Source of the DNA: Bacteroidota bacterium
GTDB lineage: Bacteria > Bacteroidota > Bacteroidia > B-17B0 > Aurantibacillaceae
Reading direction: 5' to 3'
Assembly (NCBI GenBank): GCA_016702705.1
Contig: JADJDM010000022.1
Coordinates: 80,375 to 144,374, forward strand
DNA length: 64,000 bases
Shown: positions 1 to 9,887 of the stretch, piece after piece
Position numbering within the stretch: the first letter of the stretch is position 1
Layout of the letters: every line of letters begins with the position of its first letter
The notes under the pieces: model-generated
What the model was told of the DNA's origin: nothing
Database searches by the model: none
Seen by the model: the letters and a program-made list of their open reading frames with translations, nothing else
Position numbers and translations under genes: made by a program

Positions 1-2
1 AA

Positions 3-1279
3 GCTAATGCTAAGCGAGTTGATTCATTACTTACGGTTTACTCGAACAAAAAAATGTTTAGCGGCACAATACTAATTGCTAAAGATGGAAAAGCTTTACT
101 TAGCAAGGGGTACGGAATGGCTAATTACAGTTACGATATTCCAAACACTGCACAAACAAAATTTAAGTTGGCTTCTGTATCAAAACAATTTACTGCTGCG
201 GCAATTATGATTTTGCAGGAACAAGGTAAATTAAGTACAGATGATAAATTAACTAAATACATTCCTGATTATCCAAATGGTGACAAAATAACTATTCATC
301 ATTTACTTACACATACATCTGGAATAGTTAATTTCACAAGTCTTCCGCTCTTCGATTCGATTATGACTTTTGAGCATACATTGCTAGAAAGCATTGCTTA
401 CTTCAAAAATAAACCTTTGGAATTTGAGCCAGGAGAAAAATTTAATTACCGCAATTCTGGATATGTCTTATTATCGTATATCATAGAAAAAGCTTCTGGT
501 AAAAAATATCATGAGTTTGTTACCAGTTCAATTTTTGAACCATTGGGAATGAAGAACTCTGGAGTTTTTAATGGGAATACACTTATTAAAAATTTAGCAA
601 TGGGCTATTCAGAAATTGAAGGTGGTGTTGAGAATGTACCTTATGTTGACATGAGCATTCCAACTGGTGCGGGTGCTCTCTATTCTACTGTTGAAGATTT
701 ATTAATTTGGGATCAAGCATTAAACTCAGAAAAACTTCTTAAAAAAACAAGCATCGATAAAATCTTCACTCCATATAAAGATACTTATGCTTACGGTTGG
801 ATGGTTGACAAATACAAAGAACATAAATGGATTTTTCATACAGGTGGGATACAAGGATTTGCAACCGTTGTGAATAGATTTCCAGAAGATGGATTAACCA
901 TTATTATCCTTAAAAACATCGATAATCAGAACATGTTTAATCCCAATCGTGTTGCAAGAGCAGTAATGTTTAATCAAGTTTACGAACTTCCTGTAGATAG
1001 AAAAGTGGTTAAAGTAGATGAGAAGATTTACAAAAAATTGTGCGGAGATTATGAATTAATGCCAGGATTTATATTATCCATTACAACTGAAAACGGAAAA
1101 CTATACTCACAGGCAACGGGGCAAGATAAAGCTGAAATTTTTCCTGAAGCTGATTACAAATACTTTTAAAAGTAGTAAATGCTCAATTAGAATTTACAGC
1201 GGACAAAAAAGGGAATGTGGATACACTTACCTTATTACAAGGAGGGCAAAAAATGCCAGGAACCAAGAAAAAACAATAA
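3..1279 (+). CDS. Serine hydrolase, class C beta-lactamase/PBP-like family (5' partial, one frameshift)
   Basis: The frame is open from the first bases of the window, so the N-terminus lies outside; the ATG at 54 is internal. The SxxK nucleophile motif (SVSK), the YxN-type motif (YRN) and the HTG triad (HTGG) occur in the usual order for the beta-lactamase/D-aminopeptidase fold. These enzymes hydrolyse amides or esters, often peptidoglycan-like, outside the cytoplasm; the substrate here is unknown. The frame stops at 1167, but one extra T in the 1164-1167 T-run restores a typical C-terminal domain (AQLEFTADKKG then LLQGGQ) ending at 1279. I treat it as one gene with an indel, probably a sequencing error. 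Confidence 0.85.
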
Positions 1280-1325
1280 AAACACTAGAATAATTGAGTA
1301 GATTACAATTGTTCTAATTCAGAGG

Positions 1326-1356
1326 AAAAAGACCCACGTTTGTGGGTCTTTTTTTT
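1326..1356 (+). terminator. Rho-independent terminator after the serine hydrolase
   Basis: A 7-bp GC-rich stem (GACCCAC at 1331-1337, GTGGGTC at 1342-1348) with a 4-nt loop is extended by A/T pairing and followed by a T-run to 1356. It closes the upstream gene and lies just before the promoter box of the next. Confidence 0.85.
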
Positions 1357-1357
1357 A

Positions 1358-1365
1358 TACCTTTG
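1358..1365 (+). promoter_or_regulatory. Bacteroidota -7 promoter box of ettA
   Basis: TACCTTTG matches the TAnnTTTG consensus 18 nt before the ATG at 1384. A TTTG at 1339-1342 inside the terminator stem could be the -33 element but is closer than usual (15 nt). Confidence 0.5.
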
Positions 1366-1383
1366 CATCCTAAATTTATTAGC

Positions 1384-2930
1384 ATGTCAGAAGTAGGAAG
1401 GCAAATTATTTTCAGTATGGTGAATGTATCTAAAATACATCCTCCACAAAAACAAGTATTAAAAGATATCTATATCTCCTTTTATTACGGAGCCAAAATT
1501 GGTGTTTTAGGTCTTAACGGATCTGGTAAATCAACATTGCTTAGAATAATGGCAGGATTGGATAAAGATTATATTGGTGAAATCCATCAATCTCCCGGCT
1601 ACTCGGTAGGTTTATTAGAACAAGAACCAAAATTAGATGAAACTAAAACCGTAATCGAAATTGTACGCGAAGGTGCTAAAGCCGACGTTGATATTTTAAA
1701 CGAATACGAAGAGGTTAACAATAAGTTCATGGATGAAGAAATCATGAGCGATCCAGATAAAATGGATAAGTTAATTAACCGCCAAGCACAATTACAAGAA
1801 GTAATTGACCAACGCGATTTATGGAATTTAGATAATCGTTTAGAGCGCGCAATGGATGCGTTACGTTGCCCTGAGAGTGATACGCCTATTAAAGTATTAT
1901 CAGGTGGTGAGCGCCGTCGTGTTGCATTATGTCGTTTGTTATTACAAGAACCAGATATTTTATTATTAGATGAGCCCACCAATCACTTGGATGCAGAGAG
2001 CGTTGATTGGTTAGAGCAACATTTACGTCAGTACAAAGGAACTATCATTGCTGTTACCCATGATAGATATTTCTTGGATAACATTGCAGGTTGGATATTG
2101 GAATTAGATCGTGGAGAAGGTATTCCATGGAAAGGCAATTACAGTAGCTGGTTAGAGCAAAAAGGAAATCGTTTAAAAGCAGAAGAGAAAACAGAAAGCA
2201 AGCGTCAGAAAATATTAGCGCGTGAGTTGGATTGGGTTCGACAAGGTGTTAAAGGACGTGGAGTAAAACAAAAAGCTCGTTTAAACAACTACGAAAAAAT
2301 GTTGAACGAGGATACAAAAGATAAAGAAGAGAACTTGGAAATCTTTATTCCTAATGGACCACGTTTAGGAAATGAAGTTATCGAATCAATGGACGTATCA
2401 AAAGGATTTGGAGATCGTTTATTGTATGAAGGATTAAACTTTAAACTACCACCTGCTGGAATTGTTGGTATTATTGGGCCAAACGGTGCTGGTAAAACAA
2501 CTTTGTTCCGTATGATTATGGGCGAGGAAAAACCAAACAGCGGAGAATTTAAAGTTGGACCTACTGTTAAGATTTCTTATGTAGATCAAACACATAAAGA
2601 ATTAGAACCTAACAAAACTGTTTACGATGTAATCAGCGGTGGTTTAGACAATATTGTTCTTGGTGGACGTAACATGAACTCAAGAGCATACATTTCTAAA
2701 TTTAATTTTAGTGGTAGCGATCAAGGAAAAAAGTGAGTGTTCTATCAGGTGGTGAGCGTAACCGTTTGCACTTAGCTATGGCATTAAAAGAAGAAGGTAA
2801 CGTATTATTATTGGATGAGCCTACCAACGACTTGGATGTAAATACACTTCGTGCATTAGAAGAAGGTTTGGAAAACTTTGCAGGTTGTGCTGTAATCATT
2901 AGCCATGATAGATGGTTTTTAGATAGGTAG
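1384..2930 (+). pseudogene. ettA: EttA-like ABC-F ATPase, frameshifted and truncated at the 3' end
   Basis: ABC-F proteins bind the ribosomal E site and gate translation by ATP hydrolysis; EttA couples this to energy status. Both ATPase cassettes are visible: Walker A GLNGSGKST, signature LSGGERRR and Walker B LLLDEPTNHLD in the first; GPNGAGKTT, LSGGERNR and LLLDEPTNDLD in the second, with the interdomain linker between. The start is MSEVGRQ at 1384, not the in-frame ATG at 1342 inside the terminator. The A-run 2727-2732 lacks one A, which splits the second cassette. After FLDR at about 2928 the sequence stops matching EttA, and the usual last ~40 residues are absent in all frames. This is a deletion, rearrangement or misassembly, not a simple indel. 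Confidence 0.85.
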
Positions 2931-3265
2931 AGGGAGTTTTGTTTACGAAAATTCAATCTTGCTTTTAAAAAAAAGATATTACTTTTTATTGGTTCTTTCC
3001 GTGTTAAGATTCTACTCATTGGAATAAACGTTAATTCAAACTATGAAATTGACAAGAAAAACAGAAAGAATTTCATTCCCAATGAAATTAGGAAAAACGG
3101 TTTACTGAAAAGAACAGATAATGAGAGAAAAAAAGATATAAAAAAAGGTAAAAAAAAATGAATGGGTTGGTTGGTCCATTGATGGAAAGGAATATTTATA
3201 CTATGTTTCTATTAAAGTAATCAAAAAGTTCAAAATCACCAAAAAGAGTCAAAGAATCTTTCTAT
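2931..3265. other. Gap downstream of broken ettA, no recognisable gene
   Basis: Very AT-rich. I see no continuation of EttA in any frame and no conserved small gene. A lysine/asparagine-rich open stretch on the plus strand has no start codon near its beginning and looks like composition noise. The join at about 2930 may mark a rearrangement. Confidence 0.5.
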
Positions 3266-3973
3266 TTAAAATGGAGGAAAGATTAAAACTCTATTACTGT
3301 ATATGGTCTTTTCACTAAATCTGTTTAAAAAGAGTAAATTATCCATTTTTCCTAGCCTACAAATAAATCTAATTACCCAAAGGTCTATTAGAAGGGCCTC
3401 GGAGATATTTCTTGCTTTACCAAATTCGGTTTCAAAATTCATTTTTCTATCCTTTAAAAAAACTTCCAATTTCATTTTTAGTTTATTTGGATAACCACAT
3501 TTAGGAATATTTATTTTTGAGAAAAACTTCAATCTTTCTAAACTATCTAACCCATTAGGAATAATATTAAACATATCACCCAACCTTTTTTCTTTATTAT
3601 ACTCCAAAGGAATATATTTTATATTATAAGGAGTATTTATAAGGTCTCTAAAAATAACAGGCGAATAAAAACTTAAAACATCATCATTGCCACTGGAATC
3701 TTCCATTAAAATATGGATGCTATCCACTTGCCTTAAACTAACAATATTACTTGCCCAAACAAAGGAAATTCCAAATGTATCAGGTTTATCATCATACATA
3801 ATTTTACTTGCTGTAAACGTAAAATTTTGTTGAAACTTATCTGTGTCATTCAACTTAAAACTATAAGAACTACGAGGAGAATAATAAAATTTTTCGGGCT
3901 TGCTTGGAAAGCATGAAACCAAAATAAGTAAAGAAAGGATAAAAGAAATCACAAGTAGTTTTACTGCATTCAT
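3266..3973 (-). CDS. Hypothetical lipoprotein
   Basis: The 235-residue product starts with a signal peptide ending in a lipobox (LVSC, Cys about residue 21), so it should be lipidated and exported. No domain is recognised. The last ~40 residues look different and may come from a shifted 3' end. It is last in a same-strand run with a nitrilase (20 nt upstream), an outer-membrane protein, a DsbA-like protein and lgt. Confidence 0.6.
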   Translation of the reverse strand: MNAVKLLVISFILSLLILVSCFPSKPEKFYYSPRSSYSFKLNDTDKFQQNFTFTASKIMYDDKPDTFGISFVWASNIVSLRQVDSIHILMEDSSGNDDVLSFYSPVIFRDLINTPYNIKYIPLEYNKEKRLGDMFNIIPNGLDSLERLKFFSKINIPKCGYPNKLKMKLEVFLKDRKMNFETEFGKARNISEALLIDLWVIRFICRLGKMDNLLFLNRFSEKTIYSNRVLIFPPF

Positions 3974-3993
3974 ATTTAAAATTTTAGACAGTA

Positions 3994-4797
3994 CTATTTC
4001 AACTCAAAATCATCCGTATCCAAGCCAACAGGGAAAACCTTTCTGAATTCCTTTAAATATTCAGCTTTAATTTCAATGCTTTCAATTGCATCTTGATGGG
4101 CAATTAATTTAGTTAACACCTCACCTCTTGGATTTATAACGGCACTATCACCACTATGCGCAAAATCATTTCCATCTTTTCCAATACGATTTACACCAAT
4201 TACGAAGCTTTGATTTTCAATTGCTCGTGCAATCAACAACTGTTTCCAAGGATAAGAGCGTACTTCTGGCCAATTGGCAACGTATAGTAATACATCGTAT
4301 TCTGCTTGCATTTCTCCATCAACCATTTTCCATTTGTTTCTACTCCATACAGGGAATCGCAAGTCATAACAAACAAGAGGACAAATTTTCCAACCTTTAT
4401 ATTCAATTATAATTTTTTCTTGCCCCGCTTTAAAGTGATTGTTCTCTCCTGCCATTCTAAATAAATGGCGCTTATCGTAATGCAACACTTTTCCGCTTGG
4501 TTCAACCCAATACAAACGATTAACTAAATTACCATTTTCTTTAACTGCAATGCTTCCAGTTATAGCGGCGTTTTTCTCTTTTGACTTTGCAATCATCCAC
4601 TGCAATCCTTTTTCACCATGTTCTTCTGCAATAGTTGTTCTATCCACAGCAAAACCTGTTGTAAACATTTCGGGAAGAACAATTATATCCGTTTGCTCAA
4701 TAATAGAATTAATCTTCTCATCAAAATGCTTGAGATTAGCATCTACATTTTCCCAATGAAGGATAGTTTGAACAATAGATATTTTTAAGTTTTCCAT
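3994..4797 (-). CDS. Nitrilase-superfamily amidohydrolase (omega-amidase/YafV type)
   Basis: Nitrilase-superfamily enzymes hydrolyse C-N bonds with a Glu-Lys-Cys triad. All three are visible: Glu43 in LPEMF, Lys109 in YDKRHLF and Cys143 in LVCYDLRFP. Length (267) and the motif contexts fit the omega-amidase/YafV branch, which converts 2-oxoglutaramate or oxosuccinamate to oxo acids and is considered a metabolite-repair activity in the cytosol. The exact substrate is inferred. It begins 3 nt after the stop of the upstream outer-membrane gene, so cotranscription is likely. Confidence 0.88.
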   Translation of the reverse strand: MENLKISIVQTILHWENVDANLKHFDEKINSIIEQTDIIVLPEMFTTGFAVDRTTIAEEHGEKGLQWMIAKSKEKNAAITGSIAVKENGNLVNRLYWVEPSGKVLHYDKRHLFRMAGENNHFKAGQEKIIIEYKGWKICPLVCYDLRFPVWSRNKWKMVDGEMQAEYDVLLYVANWPEVRSYPWKQLLIARAIENQSFVIGVNRIGKDGNDFAHSGDSAVINPRGEVLTKLIAHQDAIESIEIKAEYLKEFRKVFPVGLDTDDFELK

Positions 4798-4800
4798 TTA

Positions 4801-5745
4801 TTATTTATCAAAATCAAAACGCAAGCGATAAGCCATTCCAACATTAAAAAAGAAAGGAATTTTAGGTGCACGATAAACAACCGAGTTTGCAATTTCATTT
4901 TCGGGCTTATGCTTTGTATTGTATTTATAATCCAATAAACTATAATTTATCATGCGGCCAAACTCAGCGTATAAAACAATTTTCTTTTTAATGTAAACAT
5001 CTACAAATGCTTTTACACTCATATCATCAATGCGCATATAATTATGTTCAGCGCCTTTTAATAAAAAAGAACGTGTGTACGAACGATAATTTAAACCTGC
5101 GTAAACCATTTGTTTTTTCACGGCATACTCAAACTTATAAAAGGTTGGGAAGGTGCCGTACATTTTAAATCGGTCGCTCACGGCCCAATCAACACTAATA
5201 ATTGGAACAAAGAAGTTTCCAAAAAATTCCTTGTTATAAAACATTCCCCCTTTTACCGAAAACTTATCGCTGAATTTACGAGTAACCAAGGCAAATACTC
5301 CTGGCTGAAAATTATAAGAACTTACTTTTTCTCCAACTGTGCCTGCCAACTTAGGCATTGCTAAAACCAAGTACTTCCATTTTTTGTTTTTGGTTTCGCG
5401 TTGCAATCCAATTGGTAAAATTGTTGCGTATAGTGAAGTGGAATAATCTAATTTTTGTTGCGAAACAGCATTTGTAAAAGGGATTCTTTCATTTACTCCA
5501 ACACTTGTAGATGCAACTAAATTTTCGGCAAACACCCTAATAATAATGGTGTTTTGCGAATCAAGTTTAATAGGTGCAGTTAAATTTAAAGCGTAGTTAT
5601 TTACTTTTTCATTTCCTCCAAAACTATCTACATAATTAGTTTGTACACGTTGATTATTAACATTAATTAAATCAACATAAGGCTGGGCAAATCCGCTAAA
5701 CGCTGCAGAGAATAAAAAAAATAGTATTACTCTTAGCAAATTCAT
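4801..5745 (-). CDS. Outer-membrane beta-barrel protein (DUF6268-like)
   Basis: The 314-residue product has a cleavable signal peptide (cleavage near AQPYVD) and alternating aromatic/polar strands throughout, with a strand-like C-terminus (AYRLRFDFDK), as in small outer-membrane barrels. It resembles the family of the protein at 8877, but I place it by pattern only. Its start overlaps the stop of the DsbA-like gene by 1 nt, indicating translational coupling. Ligand unknown. Confidence 0.65.
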   Translation of the reverse strand: MNLLRVILFFLFSAAFSGFAQPYVDLINVNNQRVQTNYVDSFGGNEKVNNYALNLTAPIKLDSQNTIIIRVFAENLVASTSVGVNERIPFTNAVSQQKLDYSTSLYATILPIGLQRETKNKKWKYLVLAMPKLAGTVGEKVSSYNFQPGVFALVTRKFSDKFSVKGGMFYNKEFFGNFFVPIISVDWAVSDRFKMYGTFPTFYKFEYAVKKQMVYAGLNYRSYTRSFLLKGAEHNYMRIDDMSVKAFVDVYIKKKIVLYAEFGRMINYSLLDYKYNTKHKPENEIANSVVYRAPKIPFFFNVGMAYRLRFDFDK

Positions 5746-6422
5746 TACTGCTGTTGATTGTTTACTTCTATTTCAGTTTCTCCTTGCTCAACAGTTTGTC
5801 TAAAACTCGCAATTATATTATCCATTTCTTCTTCATGAATATATCCTTTTGTTAAAAGATAAATTCCTTTTTCAGTTTCGCCCAACACACATGGATAGGA
5901 AGTGATGCCTATTTTTTTAATATGTTCAAATTCATCCGCAGTTATTTTTTGAAATTGTTCACTATTCATGCGATTAACCAAATCTTGAGCATCCACTTCG
6001 TAATTAGCTGCCAACTCCATGTAAACTTCTTTTTCATTCAAATCTCTTCCATTATAAAAATGCTCGTATTGAATATCGTGCGCAAACTCCACACTGCGAA
6101 AAGGCAAAATAGATTTAAACGCTGAAAGGGCAATCGCTGGCTTTATAGAATTGTTCATGTATGAACCTTCTTCAACTAGTTCTTTATATTTTTCTCCAAA
6201 TTTCACACCAGTGTAATCTTCCACTTTAGGCATTGCATCTTTTAAAAACTCCTTCATATTACCAATTGGCGCAATCGCATCACCAACAATTAGTCCTCCG
6301 CTAACAGCTATGAAATCAAAAAAATCCGAATGCTTTAACTGCATCTCATCCATTACTCTTCCAAAGGCATAACACCATCCACACATGGCATCTTGTACAT
6401 ATACTATTTTAGGCTTATTCAT
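5745..6422 (-). CDS. DsbA/FrnE-family thioredoxin-fold protein
   Basis: DsbA-family proteins exchange disulfides with partners through a CxxC site. The motif MCGWCYAFG puts Cys14 and Cys17 at the N-terminus of a 225-residue protein with a long helical insert, and a cis-Pro-like segment (TSYPCVLG) follows near residue 175. There is no signal peptide, so it acts in the cytosol, as FrnE-like members do. It lies 3 nt after lgt. Confidence 0.8.
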   Translation of the reverse strand: MNKPKIVYVQDAMCGWCYAFGRVMDEMQLKHSDFFDFIAVSGGLIVGDAIAPIGNMKEFLKDAMPKVEDYTGVKFGEKYKELVEEGSYMNNSIKPAIALSAFKSILPFRSVEFAHDIQYEHFYNGRDLNEKEVYMELAANYEVDAQDLVNRMNSEQFQKITADEFEHIKKIGITSYPCVLGETEKGIYLLTKGYIHEEEMDNIIASFRQTVEQGETEIEVNNQQQ

Positions 6423-6425
6423 CTC

Positions 6426-7517
6426 TTATTCTGGTAATTTATGAAACACATTTCTTTTTTTACTCCAAACCATAAAGGCAATTCCAATTAATACAAATGG
6501 AATACTTAACCATTGCCCCATATTTAATTTCATTGAATCTTCAAATGCTACTTGATTTTCCTTTAGCATTTCATCAAAGAAACGCTCAGTAAATAAAAGA
6601 ACACAAAATAATCCAAACATAAATCCTTGAGGGAATTTATCGCGTTTTTTTAACCACAACCAAAAGAAAAGTATAAATAAAATGAAGCCAAATAAACCTT
6701 CATATAACTGAGCCGCATGACGAGGAATTGCATACACTTGAAATGTAAACAAATTGCTTGCTTCTTGGTTTTCGCGCATTAATTTATCAGGGGCAATAAA
6801 AATATGTTTATCGTCTGGCCTTGTATTACTGCTGTACCAAGCAATTTCACTTGCCACTTTTAGTATCGAATCTTTAGGTACAACCGAACTCGTTTTTACA
6901 TTTACCTCTAATAATGAAACCGTGTGGCGATTTACAATGGTATCTTTCCCCAACAATTTATAATCTACCTTATCAATATTGGTCAGACTTTGTTTTATTG
7001 ATTGATCTAAAGGATTTAAAAACACAAAGCCATAACTTGCACTTGTAGGTTTACCTATAATTTCGGAGTTCATTAAGTTACCACCTCTAATACACATCGC
7101 TGATAAGGCTACAACAATTACCAACCTATCAAAAATCCAAAGCCAATTTTCTTTTGTTTTACGGCAATACAACCACATAGCTGTTAAAATACCAATGGCA
7201 CTTCCATGACTTGCTAAACCGCCTTCCCAAATTTTAAAAACATCTAATGGATTTTCAACCAATGCTTTAAAATCGTAAAACAACATGTGTCCCAAACGAG
7301 CGCCAACAACGGTTCCAACAATAATATAAAGTGTAAGGGTATCTAAATCTTTTTGTGGACGAAGTTCAGTTCTATATACTTTGTTCATCACAAACTGGCT
7401 TCCGATAAAAGCAACTGCAAACAATAATCCGTACCAACGCACTGGCCAATCTATTCCCGGAATAATAAACATTTCGGGATCGGCATTCCAAAGAAAATAT
7501 AAAAGAGTAGTACCCAT
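6426..7517 (-). CDS. lgt: Prolipoprotein diacylglyceryl transferase
   Basis: Lgt moves diacylglycerol from phosphatidylglycerol to the lipobox cysteine of prolipoproteins in the inner membrane. The family motif RGGNLMNSEIIG, the conserved WEGGLASHG segment and AQLYEGL are all present with about seven membrane segments. At 363 residues it is longer than the enterobacterial enzyme because of an insert after the RGGN motif (about residues 165-245), a feature I recall in other Bacteroidota. I start at the ATG at 7517; the TTG at 7526 would lie inside the promoter. Confidence 0.93.
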   Translation of the reverse strand: MGTTLLYFLWNADPEMFIIPGIDWPVRWYGLLFAVAFIGSQFVMNKVYRTELRPQKDLDTLTLYIIVGTVVGARLGHMLFYDFKALVENPLDVFKIWEGGLASHGSAIGILTAMWLYCRKTKENWLWIFDRLVIVVALSAMCIRGGNLMNSEIIGKPTSASYGFVFLNPLDQSIKQSLTNIDKVDYKLLGKDTIVNRHTVSLLEVNVKTSSVVPKDSILKVASEIAWYSSNTRPDDKHIFIAPDKLMRENQEASNLFTFQVYAIPRHAAQLYEGLFGFILFILFFWLWLKKRDKFPQGFMFGLFCVLLFTERFFDEMLKENQVAFEDSMKLNMGQWLSIPFVLIGIAFMVWSKKRNVFHKLPE

Positions 7518-7523
7518 AGGAAA

Positions 7524-7531
7524 CAAAAATA
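7524..7531 (-). promoter_or_regulatory. -7 promoter box of lgt, almost touching the start codon
   Basis: TATTTTTG on the minus strand matches TAnnTTTG; six bases separate it from the ATG at 7517. The transcript would be leaderless or nearly so. It supports the ATG at 7517. Confidence 0.55.
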
Positions 7532-7633
7532 AGGAAATAATTTGGTTTTAAGATTTCCGAAAAATAAGACAGATTTGTGCTGGAAATAATTTCACTTTTC
7601 CTAAAACAATAAATATTTTCATTAAATTTATGC

Positions 7634-8554
7634 ATGAAAAAAATCATTCTGTTTAGCCTTGCAACCGCACTCTTAACTTTCTCTTGTAAAAAGAAAGATA
7701 ATACAAGCGAAGATGATGGGCACACGCACACTGAACCTAAATTAATTTTCAAATTCAAATTTGATCCAAATCAAGTTCGTTTAGATAATTTGGGTAATGT
7801 TTCTACTATCCCTGCTAATCACAGAGCGCAATCACCTACATTCAATAAAATGAGCGCACATTATGTTGAGCTTGCTCCAGGCGATTTAACCGCTGTTGGT
7901 GCAGGAAAAATATTATACCATGCTCCCGAAACTACTGCAGGTGGTTCAACAGCAATTGATTTTAACCAATCGGTAAGAGTTGGTGATGGACAAGAGTTTT
8001 TTTCGGTACCTTTAAAAAACGTGACTGCTGGCACATACAAATGGCTAAGAGTTTCTTTAGCTTATCAAAATTATGATATCGTTTATAAAGATACCGTTCT
8101 GCCGGGTAATGATTTAGGAACAGGAACCATTGCTTCCTTTGTTGGATATAACACCTACATTGGAAATTACACTATTAAATCGCAAACACAAACTGTAAAT
8201 GCAAATAAATTACAAGGTTACTGGGGCTTTGAAACCAATGTGTTTGGCACTTATTTCACTCTAAGCGGGCAAACACCTCCAAGTTCAACAACAGTAGTTA
8301 ACCCTAATTTCGCAAATTCGCCAATACCTGCAGGTTCGTGTTTGGTAACGGGGCAATTTGTAAATTCTTCGGGTTCTAACGCTCCACTCACTATTACTGG
8401 CACTGAGGAACACGATATAATTATTACAGTTTCGCTTTCTACAAACAATAGTTTTGAGTGGAAAGAAAATAATAACGATAATTATTTTCAACCTACCGCA
8501 GGCGATACAGTTGTTGACATGGGCTTAAGAGGGATGATCCCTAAATGGGAATAA
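7634..8554 (+). CDS. Hypothetical Bacteroidota lipoprotein
   Basis: The 306-residue product has a signal peptide with lipobox LTFSC (Cys about residue 18) followed by a charged linker containing HTHTE. The rest looks like a beta-sandwich without transmembrane segments and ends in a VVDMGLRGMIP segment. I do not assign a family or function. The ATG follows a near-consensus promoter box (TAAATTTA, 7623-7630, last base off) by three bases, so this mRNA may also be leaderless. Confidence 0.65.
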   Translation: MKKIILFSLATALLTFSCKKKDNTSEDDGHTHTEPKLIFKFKFDPNQVRLDNLGNVSTIPANHRAQSPTFNKMSAHYVELAPGDLTAVGAGKILYHAPETTAGGSTAIDFNQSVRVGDGQEFFSVPLKNVTAGTYKWLRVSLAYQNYDIVYKDTVLPGNDLGTGTIASFVGYNTYIGNYTIKSQTQTVNANKLQGYWGFETNVFGTYFTLSGQTPPSSTTVVNPNFANSPIPAGSCLVTGQFVNSSGSNAPLTITGTEEHDIIITVSLSTNNSFEWKENNNDNYFQPTAGDTVVDMGLRGMIPKWE

Positions 8555-8693
8555 GCTATAGGAAATAAATTAATATTAATAGTGAGTTGATAATTACGTT
8601 TCAATTGAACTCCGCTTTCCTTGCCTACCATGTAAGAAAATAATTATTCGTCAGTTTACCTTTATTCCCAATAAGACCGAGCGCGTTAGCCCT

Positions 8694-8785
8694 GAATCTG
8701 GGTGCAGGGCCTTGTCTAGTGCGTGGCCTCCCCAGATTCTTGACTTCTTTTTGTTTCTTTTTCTTGGTCAAGTAAGAAAAAGAAA
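8694..8785. repeat. GC-rich double-hairpin element in an AT-rich intergenic gap
   Basis: In the 322-bp gap 8555-8876 there is a block with base composition unlike its surroundings. It has a 9-bp perfect stem (GAATCTGGG 8694-8702 / CCCAGATTC 8731-8739) closing a loop with two GGCC words. Next is a 12-bp perfect stem (TTTCTTTTTCTT 8754-8765 / AAGAAAAAGAAA 8774-8785). It could be a dispersed extragenic repeat, a structured RNA or the terminator of the upstream lipoprotein gene. Nothing codes in the rest of the gap. Confidence 0.5.
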
Positions 8786-8862
8786 AATTATCGAAAGAAA
8801 GGTTATTATAATTCTTTAACGAATTCTAATAAAAACACCACTTTCATCAAAATTACTTTCCT

Positions 8863-8870
8863 TAAATTTG
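8863..8870 (+). promoter_or_regulatory. -7 promoter box of the beta-barrel gene
   Basis: TAAATTTG is an exact TAnnTTTG match, six bases before the ATG at 8877. It makes the TTG at 8868 an unlikely start. Confidence 0.6.
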
Positions 8871-8876
8871 TTCTGC

Positions 8877-9872
8877 ATGAAGAAATTAATTTTACTCTTT
8901 GTTATTGCCATAAGTTCAAGTGCTATTGCGCAAACATTTGAATTAGACCAAGTAGAACAAATGTGGCGCCCTCGTATTAGAGCCGATTTTAGATATGTTG
9001 CCCCAACTAAATACCAAGATACTTCTAGTAAATTTTCTTCAACCGAACAATCCATTGTTTTTACATTTCCTATTAAAACAAAATTGGGAGCCGATTTAAA
9101 GTTAGATTTATCCTCACTTAAATTAAAAGATGTTTTAAAAAACTCAGTTTCTATAAAAGCCTCGCAGGTAATGGGAAGTGTTAAGTTTGGATCAAAACAA
9201 GTAAGCACTGGATTGGATAGTATTAAAACACGCAATTTATATTATGGATACGCAGGTGTGTTTGGATTAAAACTTACAAAAAAATACAGAATCATGTTTT
9301 ACTCATTAAACGCAGGATTTAACGAGCAAGACAAAACCATGAACACCTTGGCATTAAGAGCAAATGGAGTAATAGGGCAATTTCATATAAGAGGTTTAAG
9401 AAAAAATTATTATTATGGCGTGGCAGCTTCGTATGGCGACGGGCAGTTTTTTCCAATGCCGTTTTTTGGCGGAATGCAACCCGCGGGTAGCAAAGGAACA
9501 ATTAACTTTACTATACCTGCGCAAATTTATTACCAATACAAACCCAATCAAAAACACGCAATATCAACAGGCTTAACATTGGATGGTTTTAGATATGGAA
9601 TGCAATTTAAAAACGAGCGCATTAACTTTAATTACGCAAACGTAAATATGTTTGCCAATTACCGCTACAAACTAAATAAAACATTTGGCTTTAGAGTGCA
9701 GGCAGGATACAACCTAGTACAGCGTGTTGTATTAAGTGATATTGACATCAAAAAAACTCGCTATCCTTTACAACCAGGCTTTTATGTAGAAGCAGGTATT
9801 TTTACAGTATTTGGAAAGAATTTATTTGAGCAGGTTACAGCTGCAGTAAATGATGGGGTTTTGAATTTTTAG
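8877..9872 (+). CDS. Outer-membrane beta-barrel protein (DUF6268-like)
   Basis: The 331-residue product begins MKKLILLFVIAISSSAIAQ, a clear signal peptide, and continues with many short amphipathic strands and aromatic girdle residues, as in outer-membrane barrels. It has the same general layout as the product of 4801-5745, so the two may be paralogues. It stands alone and converges on the DUF983 gene. Function unknown. Confidence 0.65.
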   Translation: MKKLILLFVIAISSSAIAQTFELDQVEQMWRPRIRADFRYVAPTKYQDTSSKFSSTEQSIVFTFPIKTKLGADLKLDLSSLKLKDVLKNSVSIKASQVMGSVKFGSKQVSTGLDSIKTRNLYYGYAGVFGLKLTKKYRIMFYSLNAGFNEQDKTMNTLALRANGVIGQFHIRGLRKNYYYGVAASYGDGQFFPMPFFGGMQPAGSKGTINFTIPAQIYYQYKPNQKHAISTGLTLDGFRYGMQFKNERINFNYANVNMFANYRYKLNKTFGFRVQAGYNLVQRVVLSDIDIKKTRYPLQPGFYVEAGIFTVFGKNLFEQVTAAVNDGVLNF

Positions 9873-9887
9873 AAAAGCCTTTTGGTT

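Noticed and set aside
1342..1383. Earlier in-frame start for ettA
   Set aside because: It lies inside the terminator stem and the promoter box; MSEVGRQ at 1384 is the family-like start.
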